Below, piece after piece: positions 41,707 to 49,958 of a stretch of DNA of 64,000 nt (within the stretch, counting starts at the first letter, position 1; the number at the start of each line of letters is the position of its first letter). Origin of the DNA: Fusibacter_C sp942493125. Its GTDB lineage: Bacteria; Bacillota; Clostridia; Peptostreptococcales; Acidaminobacteraceae. The position numbers and the translations under genes are program-made. The DNA is taken from positions 248,001 through 312,000 of the forward strand of contig OW818667.1 in assembly GCA_942493125.1 (NCBI GenBank), written 5' to 3'. The notes below the pieces were generated by a model. It did no database searches, had not been told where the DNA came from, and worked only from the letters and a program-made list of their open reading frames with translations.

Positions 41707-41955
41707 TTAATTAAAGAACTGATGCTGTACATGCCAAAAAATCGATAACGCACCTAGACCAACATAAATGAGTAGATTCACAATCTGATGAGATCTTTGT
41801 TTTGCAAGGGTTGTGAAGATGGCATTCACACTATAAGCCAATAACAATATGGTCAAATTTTCATCAAAACCAATTATAATGGCGTGTGCCATCATAAGTA
41901 AAACGACAGGCATTTTAAAAAAACGCTTATTTAAATTTAGTACCCCTTCCATCAT
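41707..41955 (-). CDS. Small unknown membrane protein
   Basis: An 82-residue protein with two or three membrane helices (MPVVLLMMAHAIIIGF, LTILLLAYSVNAIF, LLIYVGLGALSIFW) and a basic connecting loop. No family recognised. AAAGGTG precedes a double ATG. Neighbours are other small proteins; nothing indicates its role. Confidence 0.55.
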   Translation of the reverse strand: MMEGVLNLNKRFFKMPVVLLMMAHAIIIGFDENLTILLLAYSVNAIFTTLAKQRSHQIVNLLIYVGLGALSIFWHVQHQFFN

Positions 41956-41984
41956 GTCACCTTTCTAGTTGCTTTTATTTTCGA

Positions 41985-42362
41985 TCATTTTTTTGTTTCG
42001 ATCATCTTTGTACTTTGATGTGCAAAGTCTTTAGCAATCGCCCAGCCAATGGCTTCTGTAACACCTGCGGCTGTTGACGCATTGAGTACATTTCCGATTC
42101 CAGGAATCCATCCAACTAAAAACTGTGAAATCCCTCTTCCGACAAAAGTAGCTGTCGCAGTGGCAAGTGTTGCTTTGGCAGCGGATTCAGTCAAATTGAT
42201 ACCAAATACAGCACCTAAAGTCACGATCATGCCAACTTGAATAGGTACGATAACGGCATTATCTGTTCCAGGTAGTTGCGCTAGTCCGGCACCGACACCT
42301 GCAGCAGCTGCTGATGCGCCGTGTATAATCACTTTTACCTTTTTTTCTTGAGATTTAGTCAT
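41985..42362 (-). CDS. DUF697-like small membrane protein
   Basis: A 125-residue, Gly/Ala-rich helical protein: HGASAAAAGVGAGLAQLPG, AVIVPIQVGMIVTLGAVFG, then FLVGWIPGIGNVLNASTAAG and EAIGWAIAKDFA. The pattern matches the stand-alone DUF697-type proteins that occur as the C-terminal part of some GTPases. AGGAGG stands before the ATG. It lies 29 bases upstream of the small membrane protein gene. Confidence 0.65.
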   Translation of the reverse strand: MTKSQEKKVKVIIHGASAAAAGVGAGLAQLPGTDNAVIVPIQVGMIVTLGAVFGINLTESAAKATLATATATFVGRGISQFLVGWIPGIGNVLNASTAAGVTEAIGWAIAKDFAHQSTKMIETKK

Positions 42363-42463
42363 AGCTTTGTCCTCCTTAAAAAAGTCAAGTTACAACGCAC
42401 ATATGTTTATTCAACACGATACATCAAAATCCCTGCTATGCGTGCGAAATATTATGTGCGCAA

Positions 42464-42494
42464 TAAAAAACAAACGGGATAAGGATCCCGTCTG
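42464..42494 (-). terminator. Terminator after the 106-residue unknown gene
   Basis: Stem ACAGACGGGAT / ATCCCGTTTGT with a CCTT loop on the minus strand, followed by TTTTTTATT. Confidence 0.85.
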
Positions 42495-42527
42495 TCATAG
42501 TATCGTCTCTTAATAAAGTTTAGGTGT

Positions 42528-42848
42528 TTAACACTTCTCACCCATATCGGTTGCATAGACGCCATTATGGTACTCGGAGGTCCACATGGAAGCCTCAAAG
42601 TTCAATCGTTTTAAGATATCTTCAATTGGATCTAAGCATCTGTGAACTCTTGTTTCAATAAAAAGATCCAGTGGAAGTCTTACATGTAAACCCATTTCGA
42701 TAGCTTTAATTGCGCGTTCCATACCATCTGCAATGTTTATACTATCAAAAGAATCTTTGATTGACTGTTTTTCTTTCTCTTCCAATTTCATAGAAAATAA
42801 ATTTTCAATGTAGTCGAAAATTGCAACAAATAAGTCGGTCTTATGCAT
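42528..42848 (-). CDS. Unknown small soluble protein
   Basis: A 106-residue, mostly helical, acidic protein (LFVAIFDYIENLFSMKLEEKEKQ; VRLPLDLFIETRVHRCLDPIEDIL). No family recognised. Good GGAGGGG site before the ATG, an extended -10 box (TGGTATTAT, near 42901-42909) and a strong terminator show it is a real single-gene unit. Upstream of it lie three TTAGTAT copies (42872-42897). Confidence 0.6.
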   Translation of the reverse strand: MHKTDLFVAIFDYIENLFSMKLEEKEKQSIKDSFDSINIADGMERAIKAIEMGLHVRLPLDLFIETRVHRCLDPIEDILKRLNFEASMWTSEYHNGVYATDMGEKC

Positions 42849-42871
42849 ATAACGTCCCCTCCATAGTTCTT

Positions 42872-42897
42872 TTAGTATTTTAGTATCTGCTTAGTAT
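42872..42897. promoter_or_regulatory. Three TTAGTAT copies in the leader of the unknown gene
   Basis: TTAGTAT at 42872-42878, 42880-42886 and 42891-42897, between the likely -10 box and the ribosome site of the gene at 42528-42848. Could be a protein site or a simple AT-rich repeat. Confidence 0.35.
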
Positions 42898-42957
42898 CTA
42901 TAATACCACACATTGTACTAAAATTAAAACAAGAATATGAAAGTTTTTTAAATATTC

Positions 42958-45954
42958 TCACAATTTATTGCTAACTCTCTTCGATATTTTTTTTAGAACC
43001 ATTTCAAGCAATGCTTCAAATGTTTTAGAGAGCTTATCAATCGCTTGGAGGTCTTTGTCTCGCAGAGCTTGTTGTAAATCTATAGTTACTTCATATAACG
43101 GTTTTGCACCAATACTCCCAGAACTGCTCTTGAGCTTATGAATAATCTGGATGGCATTGCTATAGTTGCCTGCATCAATTTGAGTCCTTAATTGGGTTGC
43201 GATGTCGCGATTTTCCGTGTAATACGACGAAAGGATCATATCATAAAGAGATGCGTTTCCCCCCATGAACTTTATGCCTGTCTCAAAATCCAAGGCATTT
43301 TCTTCAGAGATATATTTAACGTTTGAATCATCTATATTTTCTGATAAGGCATCAGCTGATAAATCGTCTTTTGAATCATTTGATGAATTGATATCTGGAT
43401 GCTCGACTGAAACTGAAGACGATTTAATGAGGTCGCCAATGATTTTTAAGAAATGCTCAGGTTCGAACGGCTTGCTTATATAACCGGTTAGGCCGTGTTG
43501 AATGGATTTTTCTTCAGCACCAGTTACAGCATCCGCAGTCATGGCGACGATCGGGATTGTAGGATTTGTCTGCCTAATAAGTGTCGTTGCCTCATAGCCG
43601 TTCATGACAGGCATATGAAGATCCATGAGAATCAAATCAATTGTCGCTTGATTTGCCATGTAGGTTTCATGACCTTCTTTGCCATCTGAGCATAAAATCA
43701 CTTGATAGCCATCCTGTTCCAATAGCGATTTCGCAATAAACTGGTTCGTTTTATTATCATCGACAACCATAACGGTATGTGATAAGCCAGTCGAATCCTT
43801 ATCTCTAAATAGTTCTGTGCTTTCCTTTTCATGGATCTCCAAAATGTGATGCTTAAAAAGCTCTGTGATGCCGTTATAAAGAACTGAAGGGATAATCGGT
43901 TTGGTGATTCCAAGATCGATACCTGCATTTTCAAGCGAATCAAACAAATCATCCCGCGAAAGTGGTACGAGTAGTATTGTTTTTGGCATTTCAGATATCG
44001 CATCGAGCTTGCTTATGCGATTAAAGAACTCGATGCCGTGGTCGATAGGTGTATCATAATCTACAATGAGTAAATTGAAAGGTTTGCCACCATCACTTGA
44101 TGCATTCTCCAACATTTGAATAGCTCGTTCATCCGTCTTTGCAAACTCTGAGATGATGTTAAAGTGTTGAAGATATTCTTTCATGAGATTTGTATAAAAA
44201 TTTGAAGATTCAACAATCAGCGCTCTGATGTTCTTAAAATATGAAAAGGCTTGATCTTTGCGCGCCTCATAGTCTTTGTTGCGATCTTCCTCAAACGAGA
44301 GTTGAATATTAAATGTCGAACCAACTCCGGGTTCACTATAGACAGCTACTGATCCGCCCATCATGTCTACAAAGCTCTTGACGATAGAAAGTCCAAGACC
44401 AGTTCCACCAAAACGTCTTGTGATGCTTGAATCCGCTTGACTAAACGGCTTAAATAGCATCTCAACTTGTTCATGCGTCATGCCGATACCGGAATCCTTG
44501 ATGCTGAACTCGAGAACATTTGAATCCTTAACTTTGGCAACGCGTCGAATCGTGAGGCTGACCTCACCTTCTAAAGTGAATTTTATGGCGTTGTTTACGA
44601 GATTAATCAGTATTTGTTCCAAGCGTTTCGGGTCGCCCCAAAAGAAATTTGGGATATCAGGATCTTTATGCATGGAAAAATCGATTTTTTGCTCATCAAT
44701 TCTAAATGAAACAATATTGATCAGCTGCTCAAGGACATCGTCCAAGTTGAACGAAACGCGCTCCAATTCGAGCTTTCCAGATTCTATTTTTGAAAAATCG
44801 AGGATGTCATTGATGATGCCAAGCATATCTTTGGAAGCACGGGAAATTTTATCAAGGTAAATTTGTTGTGTCGTTGAGAGTGACGTCTTCTTCATGATAT
44901 ATGACATCCCTGAAATTGCATGTAATGGCGTACGAATCTCGTGTGACATCCTGGCGAGGAATGTTGATTTAATGTGGTTTGCTTGTTCTGCTTCATTTTT
45001 TGCAATTTGAAGTGCCTCTTCCGTCTGTTTGCGTTGAAAGATTTCTTTGCGGAGCTTTACAATCCAATACGCTGAAACGAGAAAAATGAGAACGACGATA
45101 GCGCCAACGATCAGGGCGATACGGATGATGTTTTCATAATTTGTTTTGCTCTCAACACCAATCCAGGTGTTGTTAATGGCGATTTTTTCTTCTGAAGTGA
45201 TATTTGCAAGGGCTTTATCAAGGATGCTGACGAGTTCAGGCCAGTCTTTACGCACAGCAAAATGAAGACCTTGCTGTATTTGATCTTCTATGTTGACGAA
45301 TTGTAAATTTGTGATGCCTTCTGATTTTATTATGTAGCTCGATGTGGCAAAATTACCGACAAAAGCGGCTTCGCGTCCATCTGAAACGGCAGCTAATGCC
45401 TCATCAACCGTCTGATATTGGACGAGTTCAATTTCTGGAAAACCTTCCAAATAGCTGTGATGCGAACTGTTTGTCTGAACGGCAACGCGTTTGCCGTTCA
45501 GGTCATCGAATGAGTGAATGTCGTCATTTTCATTTGACACGTAGATGACTCTATAAGTGTTATAGTATGGCTTTGAATAATTGAATAAAGCCTCTCGTGC
45601 GGAAGTCTTTAAGACGCAGCCAAGCATATCCAATGAACCAGTTGCAGCTTTTTCATAAGCTTGTGTCCAAGTCAAACCACCAGTTGGAACAAACGTAATG
45701 CCTGTACTCTCTGAGATCAATTTGAGATAATCGGCTGCTATACCTTTATAGATGCCATCTGTATCAAAAAACTCATAAGGGTAAAACTGCGGATCTACCG
45801 CTAAGTGTATGACTGGATGATCATTGATAAATACGAGTTCATCTTCAGTCAACTCTAATGAAGCGGCAGCAGTTGCCGCAAAAGTGGGTATTGAGGCAAA
45901 AACGATTTGCAAAATAAGTGCTGTAATTATAATTGATCGCAAAACAGCTTTCAA
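42958..45954 (-). CDS. Hybrid sensor histidine kinase with SBP_bac_3 sensor, two receivers and Hpt
   Basis: A 998-residue membrane phosphorelay protein. Order: signal/anchor (1-27), family 3 solute-binding domain (about 40-265, as in amino-acid binders), membrane helix (277-301), dimerisation domain with phospho-His 338 in ARMSHEIRTPL, ATPase domain (NLVNNAIKF 451-459, GGTGLGLS 516-523), receiver 1 (576-695; possible acceptor Asp 632 but the acidic pair is reduced to ES), receiver 2 (726-845; VVDDN, acceptor Asp 778, Lys 828), and Hpt with His 939 in IHKLKSSSGSIGA. It is the last gene after a sugar-binding lipoprotein and an HD-GYP regulator. Confidence 0.92.
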   Translation of the reverse strand: MKAVLRSIIITALILQIVFASIPTFAATAAASLELTEDELVFINDHPVIHLAVDPQFYPYEFFDTDGIYKGIAADYLKLISESTGITFVPTGGLTWTQAYEKAATGSLDMLGCVLKTSAREALFNYSKPYYNTYRVIYVSNENDDIHSFDDLNGKRVAVQTNSSHHSYLEGFPEIELVQYQTVDEALAAVSDGREAAFVGNFATSSYIIKSEGITNLQFVNIEDQIQQGLHFAVRKDWPELVSILDKALANITSEEKIAINNTWIGVESKTNYENIIRIALIVGAIVVLIFLVSAYWIVKLRKEIFQRKQTEEALQIAKNEAEQANHIKSTFLARMSHEIRTPLHAISGMSYIMKKTSLSTTQQIYLDKISRASKDMLGIINDILDFSKIESGKLELERVSFNLDDVLEQLINIVSFRIDEQKIDFSMHKDPDIPNFFWGDPKRLEQILINLVNNAIKFTLEGEVSLTIRRVAKVKDSNVLEFSIKDSGIGMTHEQVEMLFKPFSQADSSITRRFGGTGLGLSIVKSFVDMMGGSVAVYSEPGVGSTFNIQLSFEEDRNKDYEARKDQAFSYFKNIRALIVESSNFYTNLMKEYLQHFNIISEFAKTDERAIQMLENASSDGGKPFNLLIVDYDTPIDHGIEFFNRISKLDAISEMPKTILLVPLSRDDLFDSLENAGIDLGITKPIIPSVLYNGITELFKHHILEIHEKESTELFRDKDSTGLSHTVMVVDDNKTNQFIAKSLLEQDGYQVILCSDGKEGHETYMANQATIDLILMDLHMPVMNGYEATTLIRQTNPTIPIVAMTADAVTGAEEKSIQHGLTGYISKPFEPEHFLKIIGDLIKSSSVSVEHPDINSSNDSKDDLSADALSENIDDSNVKYISEENALDFETGIKFMGGNASLYDMILSSYYTENRDIATQLRTQIDAGNYSNAIQIIHKLKSSSGSIGAKPLYEVTIDLQQALRDKDLQAIDKLSKTFEALLEMVLKKISKRVSNKL

Positions 45955-45969
45955 ATATATCCCCTCCCA

Positions 45970-47064
45970 TTACAACTTATTATCATCGACGATGGTCTGA
46001 GTGTATGTGTTGGTGATCATCTCGATTTCTTTTTCAATCTCAATAAAAGAAGCCACTAAATCTGGATCAAAGTGCTTACCACTCTGTTCGATCAAATGAT
46101 CAAGGGCAAACTTGTGCGTAAAAGCCGCTTTATAGACCCTCTTACTTATGAGGGCGTCATAAACGTCTGCTATTGCCATCAACCTGCCTGGAAGCGGAAT
46201 ATCTGCCCCTTTTAATCCTTTTGGATAACCCGTTCCATCATATTTCTCGTGATGACCGGCGATACAATCGAGCGCTGTTTCAATAAAATCTGGCATCTTC
46301 TCATTTTCCAATTCTACTTTAAGGGCATCGATTCCAAATTCGACATGACGCTTCATAATTTCAAATTCGTCAAAATCGAGTTTGCCTGGTTTGAGCAAAA
46401 TATTATCGGGAATCCCAACTTTACCAATATCGTGAAGTGGAGATGTCTCAAAGATTTCTTTGATATATTGATCGGTCAACAATGTCATATACGGCTCTTT
46501 CAAACGCAAGTTTTCACATAGTGCCTTGATGATGTGTTGCGTTCTTTTTGTATGATTACCAGATTCTATATCTCTGACCTCCAGCAATCCAATAAGGGCG
46601 TGGATGGTGATATCACGCGTTAAAACTAGCTGTCTTGTTCTTTCTTGCACAGTATCTTCAAGAATGACATTGATTTCTTCAAGTGATTTACTCGCTCTTT
46701 TGAGATTGACATGAATCTGTATACGCTTTCTCAACGATTCAAGGTTGAGTGGTTTGCGAATGTAGTCTACAGCACCAAGTTCAAGTCCTCTAATTTCACT
46801 TTCCATTTCGTCGTAATTGGTAAGTATCAAAGTGATGATTTTATGATACTTTGGATTGCTTTGAATGGCTTCCAACACTTCAAAACCGTTCATCCTTGGC
46901 ATGTTGAGATCTAGAATCATCATGTCGATGCTCGGTTCACTTTCTAAAATTTCCATAGCTTCAACACCATCAAAGGCTGAAATCAGATCATAATCGTGCA
47001 GAATGCTTTTAATCATGATCATATCTGTGTTTGAGTCGTCTACGACGAGAATTTTAATATCCAT
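45970..47064 (-). CDS. Response regulator with HD-GYP domain
   Basis: A 364-residue cytoplasmic regulator: receiver (1-~125; VVDDSN, acceptor Asp 52 in ILDLNMP) and HD-GYP phosphodiesterase (about 165-350). The metal/active motifs are present: SPLHDIGKVGIPDNILLKPG, the HH pair in AGHHEKYDGTGYP (GYP motif intact) and the ADVYDAL block. Such proteins hydrolyse cyclic di-GMP. It is the probable output of the hybrid kinase 15 bases downstream and may link the ligand of the upstream binding protein to motility or biofilm state. Confidence 0.93.
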   Translation of the reverse strand: MDIKILVVDDSNTDMIMIKSILHDYDLISAFDGVEAMEILESEPSIDMMILDLNMPRMNGFEVLEAIQSNPKYHKIITLILTNYDEMESEIRGLELGAVDYIRKPLNLESLRKRIQIHVNLKRASKSLEEINVILEDTVQERTRQLVLTRDITIHALIGLLEVRDIESGNHTKRTQHIIKALCENLRLKEPYMTLLTDQYIKEIFETSPLHDIGKVGIPDNILLKPGKLDFDEFEIMKRHVEFGIDALKVELENEKMPDFIETALDCIAGHHEKYDGTGYPKGLKGADIPLPGRLMAIADVYDALISKRVYKAAFTHKFALDHLIEQSGKHFDPDLVASFIEIEKEIEMITNTYTQTIVDDNKL

Positions 47065-47074
47065 AATGCCCCCA

Positions 47075-48388
47075 TTATTCTTGTTTTAAAATGTCGTTTC
47101 CAAGTCTCTCCACTTCCGCTAAGAAGGCTTCAATCGTGATTGCTTGTGTCATCACATCATGTAGTCCCTTCTCATAGTACTGTTCTTTTACAGATTGCCA
47201 CTTTGGTACAGGTACATCAATACTAGGATGTTCAAATCCCGCTATGAAAGGCAAATAGGCTTCATAATTTGATGCAATGAGTGACTCTGCCATATCCATA
47301 CGCGTTGGTACTCTGAACGGATAATACTTGTCATGTTCTGGGCTATACTCACCATTCATAACCATCTTTTGCGCATCAATTGATATCATATACTGAATAA
47401 ATTTGATGCCCTCTGCCTTAACCTCTTCTGACATGCCATTTGGAAGTGCCAACATGATTGGACCAACTTCAGATACCAATCCAATCTTGTCTAGAGTGAT
47501 CAGGCCAACTTCAAATGGATTGCCGTTTTGCTCGATGTCTGTCAACCCCCAAACACCTTGAAATTCGAAGGCCACGTCACCATTTCTAAAAGCGTTCATC
47601 ACTTCGACACCTGAATCCGTCAACCATGAATCTTGAGCATACTTCCCAAGTGTATCTCGGTAGTATTCTATGGCGCTGACTGAATTTTGGTTATTGATCG
47701 CCACCTTTTGACCAGTTTCATCAACGAGTCTTGATCCAAAACCATAGATGAATTGGTTGATCATCCAAGAGATGTCGTTATGGGCGGCACCGACGAGACC
47801 TATGCCTTTGGCATTCGTTTTCTCTTCCACTTTTGCAAGTGCGGCAGCAAGTGCATCTAGATCCGTGATGGATTCTGGTTCAACACCCGCTTCCTTCAAT
47901 AGATCTGCGTTGTAAATGAGACAAATCGAATGACCAACCCAAGGGATACCATATACTGCATCGTCTACAGTGCCTAGGTTGTAAAGCTCTGGATAAAACA
48001 ACGCAGCATCCGCTTCGAATGCCGTTGTTAAATCTGACAAAGCTTCATTTTCTCCAAAATAGCGAACATATCGGTATGGCAGTGCTAATATTGTATTTTG
48101 ATCGGGTGTTCTAAGTATACTTTCAACTTCGTTAAGTGCCTCATTGCCACTGACCATATCGATTTCATACTGACTGTCACTTTGAGCATTATAAGCATCT
48201 ACAATCTTCTGGATGGCTTCACCACGACCAGAATAATCCGTCCATGTGATTCTGAACGCGATGGACTTTTTTTCTGAAGGCTCTGTCATTTGTTTAGGAT
48301 CATCGACGCCATTTTCACAGGATGATACGATAATAGCGAGAAATATAAGAAAGATGATCAATCGCATTTTAATGATATATTTTGGCAT
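47075..48388 (-). CDS. Family 1 solute-binding lipoprotein in a signalling operon
   Basis: A 437-residue extracytoplasmic binder of the maltose-binding (family 1) type. A lipoprotein signal ends VSSC (Cys 24). Blocks NTILALPYRYVRYFGENEALSD, YGIPWVGHSICLIYNADLL and VAFEFQGVWGLTDI are those of carbohydrate binders. There is no permease or ATPase gene near; the two following genes encode an HD-GYP regulator and a hybrid kinase with a different binding domain. It probably works as a sensor or chemoreceptor partner. GGAGG six bases before ATG; promoter at 48448-48476. Confidence 0.85.
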   Translation of the reverse strand: MPKYIIKMRLIIFLIFLAIIVSSCENGVDDPKQMTEPSEKKSIAFRITWTDYSGRGEAIQKIVDAYNAQSDSQYEIDMVSGNEALNEVESILRTPDQNTILALPYRYVRYFGENEALSDLTTAFEADAALFYPELYNLGTVDDAVYGIPWVGHSICLIYNADLLKEAGVEPESITDLDALAAALAKVEEKTNAKGIGLVGAAHNDISWMINQFIYGFGSRLVDETGQKVAINNQNSVSAIEYYRDTLGKYAQDSWLTDSGVEVMNAFRNGDVAFEFQGVWGLTDIEQNGNPFEVGLITLDKIGLVSEVGPIMLALPNGMSEEVKAEGIKFIQYMISIDAQKMVMNGEYSPEHDKYYPFRVPTRMDMAESLIASNYEAYLPFIAGFEHPSIDVPVPKWQSVKEQYYEKGLHDVMTQAITIEAFLAEVERLGNDILKQE

Positions 48389-48447
48389 CTATGACCTCCA
48401 GTAATAAAATACAATTACATTGCTAAAATATTATCGATATTTATATC

Positions 48448-48476
48448 AACATACTAAACTCATTACCCCATGTCAA
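48448..48476 (-). promoter_or_regulatory. Promoter of the binding protein / HD-GYP / hybrid kinase operon
   Basis: Minus strand TTGACA (48471-48476), 17-bp spacer, TATGTT (48448-48453). Confidence 0.75.
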
Positions 48477-48506
48477 TCGATTTCTAACTAAATTATTCAG
48501 AATATT

Positions 48507-48542
48507 AAAAAAAGTTACCTTAATTGTCTAATTAAGGTAACT
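48507..48542 (-). terminator. Terminator overlapping the end of the MFS gene
   Basis: Perfect 13-bp stem AGTTACCTTAATT / AATTAAGGTAACT with a 4-base loop, followed by seven T on the minus strand. The MFS stop codon is within the stem. Confidence 0.92.
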
Positions 48543-49796
48543 GTGTTTTCTGATGAGAAGATAGGCACTATATGAAAATGCAATGGTTGCGCCTAATAAT
48601 GGCAACAATGCAATGTGTATTTTCCCAACCATGGCGCCTGATAGGAGCAAAGCTACTGGTAATATGACTTTGACTAGGCTACCGAGAAGGCTTATCACTC
48701 TCCCCCTCAAGGCTTCAGGCACCTCAGTCTGTAAAATCATCATGACGGGCACATCCACATAAGCTATGGCAATGCCCATGAGAAGGAATAAAGTGCCGTA
48801 GAACGCAACATAGAGCATGTAGTCGCTATATATCGGAAATAGCATTGGAAGTCCAACTAGAGATGCTAATATTGCTATAAAAGCGTTCATCGTTATGAGC
48901 AACAACCTGAACTCATAGCGTTTCATCATTTTCTCTACCGTTAGTGTTCCAATAATTAGTCCGATTGGAAACATGGCATTGATCATGCCATAAGCTTTTG
49001 GTGGCAGGTCAAGGAGCTCATTGATGATATAAGGACCCGGTACGTTCACCGAGAAGCCGAGTAAGAAATTGAGGGATACAAAGACGAAAAATAATTCGAG
49101 GATGGATTTTGAACTGAAAAAATACCGTCCACCTTCAATAAAATCTGTTTTGAAAGAAGTTGATTCTTTATTTGAATGCGCAGTGGGTTGAATCGGCTGA
49201 TAGTAAGTATAATCAATGAACCATTCAGTTAACGCCGAAATTAGAAATGAGATGCTGCTAAAAAGGATGAATGCCCTAATATCAAACAATACATATACGA
49301 TGCCGCCCAAAATAGGTCCAAGAATTGCTGATGACGAATCGATGAGTTTTCCAATGGCGTTGAGACGAATGAGTTTGTTCGGGGTTACTAAGTTTGGCTT
49401 GCACGCTTCCATACCGACTCCAAAAAACGTCGCAAATATATTGATGAATACTGTAGAAGCATAAATTATCGGCAATGTAAACGCTGTGCGGGATGTCAGT
49501 AGGAATAAGAAAAGAAACAATAAACCGCTTGACACATCCATACCTACGACAAGCCATTTTTTAGGGATTCGATCTGCGACAACACCAGCGATTGGACTAA
49601 TTAAGACCATAGGTATGATCCCTAGCATGAGCGTCACGGCAAAATTCAGTGCAGAACCTGTCAAACTGAGTACGTGCAGACCGATGACGAAGCTGTAAAT
49701 TGATGCACCAAAAATTGAAACGCCTTTCCCAGCAGCAAATAGTACAAGATTTGTCCGTTCTTTTTTAATGCAGTGATTTGGATAGATAATTTCCAT
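48528..49796 (-). CDS. MFS exporter (MFS_3 / macrolide-efflux-like)
   Basis: A 422-residue, about 12-helix major facilitator protein of the group that contains macrolide and siderophore exporters. Seen: VSIFGASIYSFVIGLHVLSLTGS (helix 1), GIIPMVLISPIAGVVADRIPKKW (the conserved helix 2-3 loop motif), and a cytosolic middle loop with TEWFIDY... SFKTDFIEGGRYF. GGAGG six bases before ATG. Its promoter has the 19-bp spacer of MerR-controlled promoters and it lies immediately after the gene for a MerR-methyltransferase fusion, so inducible drug export is the best guess. Confidence 0.85.
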   Translation of the reverse strand: MEIIYPNHCIKKERTNLVLFAAGKGVSIFGASIYSFVIGLHVLSLTGSALNFAVTLMLGIIPMVLISPIAGVVADRIPKKWLVVGMDVSSGLLFLFLFLLTSRTAFTLPIIYASTVFINIFATFFGVGMEACKPNLVTPNKLIRLNAIGKLIDSSSAILGPILGGIVYVLFDIRAFILFSSISFLISALTEWFIDYTYYQPIQPTAHSNKESTSFKTDFIEGGRYFFSSKSILELFFVFVSLNFLLGFSVNVPGPYIINELLDLPPKAYGMINAMFPIGLIIGTLTVEKMMKRYEFRLLLITMNAFIAILASLVGLPMLFPIYSDYMLYVAFYGTLFLLMGIAIAYVDVPVMMILQTEVPEALRGRVISLLGSLVKVILPVALLLSGAMVGKIHIALLPLLGATIAFSYSAYLLIRKHSYLN

Positions 49797-49853
49797 TTGA
49801 CACCTCCATAAGTAATTGAACTTATTTGTAATTGAGCATTTGTCTTTTCTTTA

Positions 49854-49884
49854 AGTATATTCCGTGGTGTTGACCCAACTGCAA
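49854..49884 (-). promoter_or_regulatory. MerR-type promoter (19-bp spacer) of the MFS gene
   Basis: Minus strand TTGCAG (49879-49884), 19-bp spacer (49860-49878), TATACT (49854-49859). The spacer contains GGTGTTGACCCAA on the plus strand, centred on the short palindrome GTTG-ACC-CAAC (49869-49879). MerR activators untwist just such over-long promoters. Confidence 0.7.
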
Positions 49885-49920
49885 TACGCAAAAGTATGAC
49901 TTTTTCTAATAATTTTAGGC

Positions 49921-49958
49921 AAAAAAAAAGAAAGTACGGTGTTAACCCAATACTTTCT
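49921..49958 (-). terminator. Terminator of the MerR-methyltransferase operon
   Basis: Stem AGAAAGTA / TACTTTCT (8 bp) with a 14-base loop and nine T on the minus strand. The loop contains GGTGTTAACCCAA, a 12-of-13 match to the MFS promoter spacer motif. Confidence 0.8.
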
